Part shown: piece by piece, positions 15,602 to 21,237 of the stretch
How the letters are laid out: each line of letters begins with the position of its first letter
How positions within the stretch are numbered: position 1 is the stretch's first letter
Source of the DNA: Rhodospirillaceae bacterium
GTDB taxonomy: Bacteria; Pseudomonadota; Alphaproteobacteria; TMED109; TMED131
Assembly: GCA_902547175.1 (NCBI GenBank)
Contig: CACCMS010000014.1
Span: forward strand, 1-21,237
Reading direction: 5' to 3'
DNA: 21,237 nt
Notes under the pieces: generated by a model
The model's database searches: none
The model's input: only the letters and a program-made list of their open reading frames with translations
Told to the model about the DNA's origin: nothing
Program-made: the position numbers and the translations under genes

Positions 15602-16081
15602 TTGACTGAAGCAAAATATTTTATAGTAGAAGCCGAAGTTGATAAAATAAATTTAATAACTTGGAACCAAGAAATTGAACAAGAGCGAAAATCAGCTGTA
15701 TTTGATTTGCTAAATAATGGAAAATTTAAACTTTATAATAAAAATGAAACAGGGCCTTATAAAATAAATATAAAATTATTAGAATGGAAACTTTTATTAA
15801 GAGTAATTGACATTTTTGATGGCTCAATTTCGGATTTAAAAATATCAATCAGTAATGTGAGAAGAATTTTAAGAGACTATCAAATAGTTTGTGATAACTA
15901 TGTTGAAGCAATTAAGACAGCACCTTTAAAAAAAATAGAAGCAATAGACATAGGAAGAAGAACAATACATGATGAGGGTGCAGCAAAGTTGCAAGAGTCT
16001 TTTAAAGAAAAAGTTGAATTAGATATGGATGCTGCAAGAAGATTATTTACTTTAGTAAGCATAATATCAATAAAAATATAA
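15602..16081 (+). CDS. UPF0262 family protein (complete copy)
   Basis: A 159-residue conserved alphaproteobacterial protein of unknown function. The strongest family signature is at about 117-150: IEAIDIGRRTIHDEGAAKL, then DMDAARRLFTL near the C-terminus. The TTG start is chosen because AAGGA lies 8 nt upstream and hisD stops 3 nt before. Its habitual position after hisD and before a low-molecular-weight phosphatase gene and infA in relatives fits what is seen: the next reading frame starts 4 nt after the stop but is broken at joint x. Confidence 0.87.
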   Translation: MTEAKYFIVEAEVDKINLITWNQEIEQERKSAVFDLLNNGKFKLYNKNETGPYKINIKLLEWKLLLRVIDIFDGSISDLKISISNVRRILRDYQIVCDNYVEAIKTAPLKKIEAIDIGRRTIHDEGAAKLQESFKEKVELDMDAARRLFTLVSIISIKI

Positions 16082-16085
16082 ATGC

Positions 16086-16169
16086 TTGACCAAATTAAGA
16101 TTAACTAGCATTTTATTAGTAAAGAAAGCCAGTGTTATCATTGATAATTTGGCTAGCTTCATTTTCTAA
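16086..16169 (+). pseudogene. Truncated gene start, possibly low-molecular-weight protein-tyrosine phosphatase
   Basis: A TTG-start frame just after UPF0262 reads (M)TKLRLTSIL and then crosses joint x into 17 foreign codons before a stop. In relatives the gene after UPF0262 is often a low-molecular-weight phosphatase whose first strand reads like SILFVC before the catalytic Cys. TSIL would fit that strand, but only about ten native residues remain, so the identity rests mainly on synteny. The active site, if it existed, is absent. Confidence 0.35.
16116..16117. other. Rearrangement joint x (after UPF0262 / into inverted block B)
   Basis: From 16117 rightward the sequence is the exact complement of 7811 downward (TAGTAAAGAAAGCC...). 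Left of it the sequence belongs to the block A continuation, while the other copy continues CCATAAAAGACTGAG. The joint breaks two reading frames at once: the gene after UPF0262 and the 64-residue ORF on the opposite strand. Like joint y it connects opposite strands of the ancestral order. No transposon end or long repeat is visible. Confidence 0.85.
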
Positions 16170-16259
16170 ATTATTTTTTTCTTGTTCAAGGGAATAATCT
16201 ATTTTTTTACTTTTTCTATTACTTTCGTGCCTAATGTTATTTATAATATTTAAATACAT
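16116..16259 (-). pseudogene. Truncated copy of the 64-residue ORF
   Basis: Identical to the first 47 residues of the ORF at 7669-7863 up to NTGFLY, then TAA created by the joint. The last 17 residues are lost. Confidence 0.6.
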
Positions 16260-16289
16260 AAATAAATAAACGACATTTTATTTATTTAT
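16258..16289. promoter_or_regulatory. Perfect A/T palindrome upstream of ORF102 (right copy)
   Basis: Duplicate of 7639-7670: 13-bp arms ATAAATAAATAAA and TTTATTTATTTAT around CGACAT, 23 nt before the ORF102 start. Confidence 0.45.
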
Positions 16290-16312
16290 TTAATACATAT
16301 GAAAGGAAATTT

Positions 16313-16621
16313 ATGAGTAATTTTACAAATAAAATAAAAGCTCTTAAAATAAATAGAGATAAACAAATTAGAAAATTAAGCAAATTACTAAAACTTTTAG
16401 TTGAAACTGAGTGGGACATGGTAACCAAATCTTATGAACAAAATGATAAAATAAGTTTATTAGCTTCTAAATCAGTTGCTGATTCTAGTAAGTATGTACA
16501 AACAGCAATTTCTCAATTAATTCTTGCAGATTTTTCAGAAATTGAAAAAAGTGAGCGCAACATGGCAAAAACACAAAATATTCAACAACTTAAAAAAGTT
16601 GTGTTGGGTAAAGATAAGTAA
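16313..16621 (+). CDS. ORF102, small helical protein (duplicate copy)
   Basis: Exact duplicate of 7307-7615, with the same AAGGA site (16303-16307) and the same TATAATG-free leader carrying the palindrome. In this location it follows UPF0262 across the 231-nt joint region, so read-through from the his run could reach it, which is not possible in the left arm. Confidence 0.8.
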   Translation: MSNFTNKIKALKINRDKQIRKLSKLLKLLVETEWDMVTKSYEQNDKISLLASKSVADSSKYVQTAISQLILADFSEIEKSERNMAKTQNIQQLKKVVLGKDK

Positions 16622-17310
16622 TGTCTGATGCTAAAAAAGTAGCCTTAGTATTTGGTATTTCTGGAGGTATTGGAAGTAGTATTTATAGTCATTTAAAAAA
16701 AAAAAAGTTTGAAGTATATGGTTTTTCTAGAGCAACCGAGCACAATAATAGTATAATAAGTGAAAAATATTTTAAAAATCTATCCCAAAAATTTATAGAA
16801 CAAAACATAAAAATTAAAATTTTTATAAATGCTATAGGGTTTCTTCACGATAATCATTACTCTCCAGAAAAAAAACTTCAAGATATTAATCTAGATTATA
16901 TGAAAAAGTGTTTTGAAATTAATACAATACCTACTGCATTAATGATTAAATACTTCAGCCCTTTAATGATAAGAGAAGAAAAGTCAATATTTGCTTCGAT
17001 CTCAGCTAAAGTTGGAAGTATTTCGGATAATTATTTAGGAGGATGGTATAGTTATAGAGCATCTAAAGCAGCCCTGAATCAGATAATTAAAACATCCTCT
17101 ATAGAACAGAAAAGATTAAATAAAAATCTTATTATGGTTTCAGTCCACCCTGGCACGGTCAATACAAAACTTTCTAGCCCTTTTATAGGGAAAAAAAAAG
17201 TTCAAACGCCTTCTGAAGCAGCAATGAAAATAATTAATCTATTAGAAAAATTAACTTTAGAAGACAGTGGTCTTTTTTTTGATTACAATAATAATATTAT
17301 TCCTTTTTAA
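16621..17310 (+). CDS. Short-chain dehydrogenase/reductase (duplicate copy)
   Basis: Exact duplicate of 6618-7307 (229 residues), with catalytic S128, Y145 and K149 retained. It shares the TAATG overlap with ORF102 and directly abuts the hydrolase start at 17311. Confidence 0.87.
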   Translation: MSDAKKVALVFGISGGIGSSIYSHLKKKKFEVYGFSRATEHNNSIISEKYFKNLSQKFIEQNIKIKIFINAIGFLHDNHYSPEKKLQDINLDYMKKCFEINTIPTALMIKYFSPLMIREEKSIFASISAKVGSISDNYLGGWYSYRASKAALNQIIKTSSIEQKRLNKNLIMVSVHPGTVNTKLSSPFIGKKKVQTPSEAAMKIINLLEKLTLEDSGLFFDYNNNIIPF

Positions 17311-18402
17311 ATGATTAATAATTATAAAATAAGATCTAAGGTTATAAAAAGTGTCAATGGACTTAATCTACATATTCTAGAAAATAATGTTAAAGTCAAA
17401 TCGAATAATGTGATTTTGTTGCTACATGGTTTCCCTGAAATTTCATTCAGTTACAGATATATAATGTTGCTTTTCGAAAAAGCTGGCTTTTATTGTATAG
17501 CTCCGGATCAAAGAGGTTATGGACAAACACAATCAAGAGGTAGAGAAACACTCAATTCATTTAGTGTTTTAAACTTAGCTAGAGATATGTCTTGTTTAAT
17601 GCAAAAATTAAATATAGGTAAGTATCATTTAATAGGACATGATTTTGGAGCATATGTTAGTTCTTATTTGTGTCTTTTAAATTCAAAAAATATATTGAGC
17701 TTAACCTTAATGAGCATGCCTTTTTCTGGTCCTCCCATTCTAAAAAATATTAATAAAATGTTGAAAATGAACCAAAAGCTAGCCTTACTAGAACCAAAAC
17801 GCAAGCACTACCAATATTATTTCTCTTCATATGGTGCAGCTAAGAATATGATGGAATGTAAACAGGGTTTAAAAAAATTCTTAAGAAGTTATTTTTATTT
17901 TAAGAGTTATGATTATAAAGGAAATAATCCTTTTAAATTAAAAAGTTTTACAGCTAAAGAACTATCTAAAATGCCAGAATATTATATTATGAAATTTAAT
18001 TTGGGTATGGCTCAAACAGTAAAAAAATATTCTCCTACTAAATTACAAGTTTCAAAGTGTAACTGGCTAAATGAGGTTGATTTAGGCTATTATGTTAAAA
18101 ATTATCTTGATTCAGGCATAAAAAACCCTTTATCTTGGTATAGAGTGATGTTAAGTCAAAAGGAAAAATTAAGAATAATAAAACTTAACCTAACTAAGTC
18201 TATTTATATTCCATCCATATTTATTTCTGGAAGTGCAGATTGGGGCATGTATCAAAAACCAGGAGATCTTGAAAAAATGGAAAATGTTTTTTTAAAAAAT
18301 TATTATGGTAGATTTATAGTCAAACGAGCAGGTCATTGGGTTCAGCAAGAACAACCTAATGAAACTTTTAATTTAATTATTAAATTTTTAAGAAAAATTT
18401 AA
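17311..18402 (+). CDS. Alpha/beta hydrolase, epoxide-hydrolase-like (duplicate copy)
   Basis: Exact duplicate of 5526-6617 (363 residues), retaining D111, D310 and H342. No ribosome site precedes the ATG; translation probably depends on ribosomes finishing the SDR gene, whose TAA is immediately upstream. Confidence 0.85.
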   Translation: MINNYKIRSKVIKSVNGLNLHILENNVKVKSNNVILLLHGFPEISFSYRYIMLLFEKAGFYCIAPDQRGYGQTQSRGRETLNSFSVLNLARDMSCLMQKLNIGKYHLIGHDFGAYVSSYLCLLNSKNILSLTLMSMPFSGPPILKNINKMLKMNQKLALLEPKRKHYQYYFSSYGAAKNMMECKQGLKKFLRSYFYFKSYDYKGNNPFKLKSFTAKELSKMPEYYIMKFNLGMAQTVKKYSPTKLQVSKCNWLNEVDLGYYVKNYLDSGIKNPLSWYRVMLSQKEKLRIIKLNLTKSIYIPSIFISGSADWGMYQKPGDLEKMENVFLKNYYGRFIVKRAGHWVQQEQPNETFNLIIKFLRKI

Positions 18403-18407
18403 CTGAT

Positions 18408-18995
18408 ATGGCAGTTTTACAAATATTGAAAATGGGGCATCCAATATTGAGGAAAAAAGCATCAAAGGTAAAAAACTTTGAAGAAGTATCTGAATTAATT
18501 TTAAATATGAAAGATACATTAAAATATATTGGAGCAAGCGGTCTTGCAGCACCTCAAGTAATGGTTAGCAAAAGAGTAATAGTTTATAGAGTTAACAAGA
18601 ACCGCATACCTCTAAGTAGCACATTTAGTACTAAACCCTGGACGTATATGATTAATCCTGAAATAACCCCTATCACTAAAACAAAAAAAATGTTTTGGGA
18701 AAGATGTCTTTCACTTCCAGGATTACATGCAAAAGTACCTAGATATGATAAGATTTTTGTTAAGTACTATACTCCCGATAATAAATTAGTAGAGCATGAG
18801 GCAAACTCTACATGGGCTGCATTAATACAACACGAATATGATCACTTAAATGGAATACTTTATCCCATGCAAATGAAAAATTTCACCTATTTTGGGTATA
18901 ATGACTCACCAGGGGATATTGCAAGGGATGCTATTAAGAATAAAGCGTCAATAGATCCATTATTTTTAGACTTAGTGAAAAAGTGGCCTAAATAA
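18408..18995 (+). CDS. def: Peptide deformylase (duplicate copy)
   Basis: Exact duplicate of 4933-5520 (195 residues), with C100, H142, E143 and H146 intact. It follows the hydrolase by 5 nt. The 62-nt gap after it (18996-19057) is A/T-rich and holds no clear terminator. Confidence 0.92.
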   Translation: MAVLQILKMGHPILRKKASKVKNFEEVSELILNMKDTLKYIGASGLAAPQVMVSKRVIVYRVNKNRIPLSSTFSTKPWTYMINPEITPITKTKKMFWERCLSLPGLHAKVPRYDKIFVKYYTPDNKLVEHEANSTWAALIQHEYDHLNGILYPMQMKNFTYFGYNDSPGDIARDAIKNKASIDPLFLDLVKKWPK

Positions 18996-19057
18996 AAAAC
19001 TATTTAACATTTTTTTTAGTAATCCGTTATTATAACAATTAGTATAAAGTTTAAATT

Positions 19058-19462
19058 ATGATTACATTATCTGACGCTATTTTAGCAATAAACCCTGATG
19101 CAGAATTTGAGTATGATGATATAGATCATATATTTTGGAGAAAAAAAACTAAGCCAATTTCTAAAGACCTAATTTTACAAAAATATAGAGAATTAAAAGA
19201 TATAGAGCAGGAAAAAATAGCATTTGAAAAAGCTAATCAACTAACTATTTTTGGAAAAGTACTAAATAATATTTATAATAATAGAATATTGCTTTTTAAG
19301 TATAGGCAAGCACTAGCAACTAGTAGCATAGTAATTTCATTAATATTTGTACTAACAAATAACTTTCATAAAGTTAGATATACTATAGTAACCGACCCTT
19401 ATGGCACCGAATTTGTATACGATAGGTTTACAGGTAAATTAAAAAAAAAAATAACTTACTAA
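19058..19462 (+). CDS. Membrane protein with RYT-YDRF tail, 134 aa (duplicate copy)
   Basis: Exact duplicate of 4466-4870. Its stop codon lies in the 5' arm of the hairpin at 19459-19490. Confidence 0.75.
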   Translation: MITLSDAILAINPDAEFEYDDIDHIFWRKKTKPISKDLILQKYRELKDIEQEKIAFEKANQLTIFGKVLNNIYNNRILLFKYRQALATSSIVISLIFVLTNNFHKVRYTIVTDPYGTEFVYDRFTGKLKKKITY

Positions 19463-19490
19463 ATCAGGACATCATTTTTCTCTGATTTAG
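19459..19490 (+). promoter_or_regulatory. Intercistronic hairpin over stop and ribosome-binding site (right copy)
   Basis: CTAAATCAG (19459-19467) pairs with CTGATTTAG (19482-19490). The 3' arm overlaps AGGAG (19489-19493), which serves the ATG at 19500. Duplicate of 4438-4469. Confidence 0.6.
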
Positions 19491-19499
19491 GAGAGAAAA

Positions 19500-19703
19500 A
19501 TGAAAAAACTAGAAAAATTCAAATTTTTTTCAGATAATTTAATAAATAAAAGAAATTTTTTTGTTAATTTATTAATAATATCTTCCCTAACATTTGTTTT
19601 ATATAAGAATATAGATAATATTCGTTACACCAAACTCAGCTCAGATGATGGTAAAATATATAAATATGACAGATTTTTCTCTACTCTAAGGCTTACCGAA
19701 TAA
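19500..19703 (+). CDS. Small single-span membrane protein with RYT-YDRF tail, 67 aa (duplicate copy)
   Basis: Exact duplicate of 4225-4428. AGGAG lies 6 nt before the ATG, and the TAA overlaps the next ATG. Confidence 0.75.
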   Translation: MKKLEKFKFFSDNLINKRNFFVNLLIISSLTFVLYKNIDNIRYTKLSSDDGKIYKYDRFFSTLRLTE

Positions 19704-19996
19704 TGGCAGAAGTAATATTCTTAGTTATTGTAGCAATATGTATTATTGCGCTATTTGCTATAGAAGGCAATAGAGCTAAACAATTAGAAAAGTTAGAAAA
19801 TAGAATTGAGTTTTTACAAGATAGATTATTAGAATTAGCCACCAGAACCGATATTCAAGATGCATTACTAAAGCTTAAAGCAAATGATCCAGACCGAAAA
19901 CTTCTTAAAGTAACTAATAAAGAAACAGGAAATGTAAAACTTAGAGTAATTACAAAGGATGGCAAAGAAATTCAAGATGTAAAAATTACAAGCTAA
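19703..19996 (+). CDS. Small membrane-anchored coiled-coil protein, 97 aa (duplicate copy)
   Basis: Exact duplicate of 3932-4225. It is followed after 3 nt by the terminator at 20000-20020. Confidence 0.75.
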   Translation: MAEVIFLVIVAICIIALFAIEGNRAKQLEKLENRIEFLQDRLLELATRTDIQDALLKLKANDPDRKLLKVTNKETGNVKLRVITKDGKEIQDVKITS

Positions 19997-19999
19997 TTT

Positions 20000-20020
20000 A
20001 TAGGCATTTGCCTATTTTTT
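20000..20020 (+). terminator. Rho-independent terminator before amt (right copy)
   Basis: ATAGGCA-TT-TGCCTAT stem followed directly by a T-run. Duplicate of 3908-3928. Confidence 0.8.
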
Positions 20021-20045
20021 ATACAAAAATAATATAATAATTGTA

Positions 20046-20073
20046 TTGTAATTAGTAGTACTTTTGATATTTT
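20046..20073 (+). promoter_or_regulatory. Possible amt promoter (right copy)
   Basis: TTGTAA (20046-20051), 16-nt spacer, TATTTT (20068-20073), giving a leader of about 20-25 nt before the TTG start. A weak match in A/T-rich DNA; duplicate of 3855-3882. Confidence 0.3.
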
Positions 20074-20101
20074 ATTAATTTTAACTATAAAGGAGTATAA
20101 A

Positions 20102-21237
20102 TTGTTTAAATACTTATTTCTAATTTTAGGCTATATTCTCTCGACTAACTTAGCCTTTGCAGATGGCCATGAAGCAGCTGAAGTTGCCGTGGCAGATCCT
20201 GCAGAAATTTCTTTTGTCTTTAATACATTATTATTTTGTATTGGTGGTTTCCTAGTAATGTGGATGGCCGCTGGTTTTACCATGCTTGAAGCAGGACTTG
20301 TTAGAGGAAAAAATACTGTAGTAATTTGTATAAAAAACCTAGGATTATTCTCTATTGCTGGACTTGCATATTATTTAATTGGTTACAATCTAATGTATGC
20401 TGGTGTAGATGGAGGTTACATAGGTTCAATTAGTATTTGGTCTAGCGGTGTAGGTAGTGCTGATGATTTAGTGGGTCAAGGTTATTCACCTGCATCAGAT
20501 TGGTTCTTCCAAATGGTGTTTGTTGCTACCACTGCTTCCATAGTTTCGGGAGCATTAGCAGAAAGAATATTGATATATCCTTTCTTTGCATTTATTTTAG
20601 TACTCACAGCTATTCTTTATCCTATATCAGGTTCATGGCAGTGGGGAGGCGGATGGCTCAGTGAAATGGGTTTTTCTGACTTTGCTGGCTCTACTATAGT
20701 TCACTCTGTCGGTGGATGGGCTGCTCTGATTGGAGCATTAGTACTAGGAGCAAGAAAAGGTAAATTTAATGATGACGGCACTGCTAATGTAATGCCAGGA
20801 TCATCTATTCCGATGGCTACTTTAGGCGTTTGGATACTTTGGTTAGGTTGGTTTGGTTTTAATGGAGCTTCTCAACTTGCTCTTGGCTCTTACGCAGATG
20901 CAGACGCAGTTGCTACCATATTTGCAAATACTTCAATGGCTGCAGCAGGAGGTGTATTAGCACCTATGATTTTAAGTAGATTAATGTACGGAAAAACTGA
21001 CATTGGAGCTACCTTAAATGGAGCTATAGCCGGATTAGTTAGTATTACAGCAGAACCATTAACCCCTTCAATTGGTCAAGCAATAATTATAGGTGGCATA
21101 GGTGGTGTGATTTGTATGTTTGGTATGAAACTTTTAGATAAGTTAAAAATAGATGATGTTGTTGGTGCAATACCGGCCCATCTATTTGCAGGTATATGGG
21201 GCACGCTTATAGTTCCATTTACTAATGCTGATACCTC
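20102..21237 (+). CDS. amt: Ammonium transporter Amt, 3'-incomplete at window edge
   Basis: Residues 1-378 of an Amt/MEP channel, identical to the Amt part of the chimera at 2426-3826. The TTG start is supported by AAGGAG at 20090-20095 and by the signal peptide that follows directly. A stretch rich in Ala/Glu (DGHEAAEVAVADPAE) then leads into the first helix. The two pore histidines (H201, H360) and D193 are present. The window ends 45 nt before the point where the left copy switches to DUF2948, so this copy does not show whether it continues as normal amt or repeats the fusion. The preceding terminator gives it independent transcription from the small membrane genes. Confidence 0.9.
   Translation, partial: MFKYLFLILGYILSTNLAFADGHEAAEVAVADPAEISFVFNTLLFCIGGFLVMWMAAGFTMLEAGLVRGKNTVVICIKNLGLFSIAGLAYYLIGYNLMYAGVDGGYIGSISIWSSGVGSADDLVGQGYSPASDWFFQMVFVATTASIVSGALAERILIYPFFAFILVLTAILYPISGSWQWGGGWLSEMGFSDFAGSTIVHSVGGWAALIGALVLGARKGKFNDDGTANVMPGSSIPMATLGVWILWLGWFGFNGASQLALGSYADADAVATIFANTSMAAAGGVLAPMILSRLMYGKTDIGATLNGAIAGLVSITAEPLTPSIGQAIIIGGIGGVICMFGMKLLDKLKIDDVVGAIPAHLFAGIWGTLIVPFTNADT

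Larger units (their letters stand above)
13427..21237. repeat. Right arm of the permuted inverted duplication
   Basis: This arm is exactly as long as the left arm (7811 nt). Read outward from the centre it is block A then block B, the reverse of the order in the left arm, so the arms are circular permutations of one 7856-bp cycle rather than simple mirror images. The 45 nt at 16072-16116 (end of UPF0262 plus the start of a broken gene) have no counterpart in the left arm, because the window begins at the base paired with 16071. Confidence 0.95.

Noticed and set aside
16072..16312. Search for an IS element, integrase or att site at the joint after UPF0262
   Set aside because: Only a truncated gene start, a truncated small ORF and the A/T palindrome are present; no terminal inverted repeats, recombinase or target-site duplication.
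1..21237. Chloroplast- or virus-like quadripartite replicon with normal inverted repeats
   Set aside because: The arms are permuted, not mirror images, and carry ordinary chromosomal genes. No replication, packaging or structural genes were seen.

Overview
The window is very A/T-rich and gene-dense, with short intergenic gaps, overlapping stop/start codons and several TTG or GTG starts. The gene set is alphaproteobacterial: a GcrA-type cell-cycle regulator, a PopZ-like (DUF2497) polar protein, DUF2948 and UPF0262, plus the run murA-DUF2948-hisG-hisD-UPF0262. Together with the base composition this suggests a streamlined marine alphaproteobacterium (SAR11-like or another low-GC lineage). That placement is inference; no rRNA or other definitive marker is present.

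The layout is dominated by a large inverted duplication. A single-copy centre (7812-13426) carries the popZ-like gene, gcrA (opposite strand), an ABC exporter, a tyrosine-phosphatase-like gene (opposite strand), a tiny GTG-start ORF, dcd, murA and the 5' part of the DUF2948 gene. It is flanked by two arms of exactly 7811 nt each (1-7811 and 13427-21237). The arms hold the same two blocks in opposite orientation but in circularly permuted order. Block A is the DUF2948 3' end, hisG, hisD and UPF0262 (13427-16071, copied inverted at 1-2645; paired coordinates sum to 16072). Block B is ORF102, an SDR, an epoxide-hydrolase-like enzyme, def, three small membrane proteins and amt (2691-7811, copied inverted at 16117-21237; paired coordinates sum to 23928). 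No indel shifts either register, and all duplicated proteins are identical.

Two joints are non-native. At 2645/2646 amt is cut within its last membrane helix and fused in frame to the DUF2948 C-terminus. At 16116/16117 the start of a probable next gene is joined to a truncated 64-residue ORF. At the two borders of the single-copy centre the same genes are whole, so B(inverted)-centre-A is taken as the ancestral order. The blocks and joints together describe a closed 7856-bp cycle entered from both sides of the centre. This could be a real tandem-inversion duplication or palindromic amplification, or an amplification or assembly chimera. Sequence alone cannot decide.

Functionally, block A is a histidine-biosynthesis run translationally coupled behind murA. 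Block B is a compact operon (ORF102, SDR, hydrolase, def, then three single-span membrane proteins) closed by a terminator, followed by amt with its own leader. The centre combines cell-cycle/polarity genes (popZ-like, gcrA), an MsbA-like exporter, nucleotide metabolism (dcd) and peptidoglycan synthesis (murA). No tRNA, rRNA, CRISPR array, integrase or transposase was recognised.
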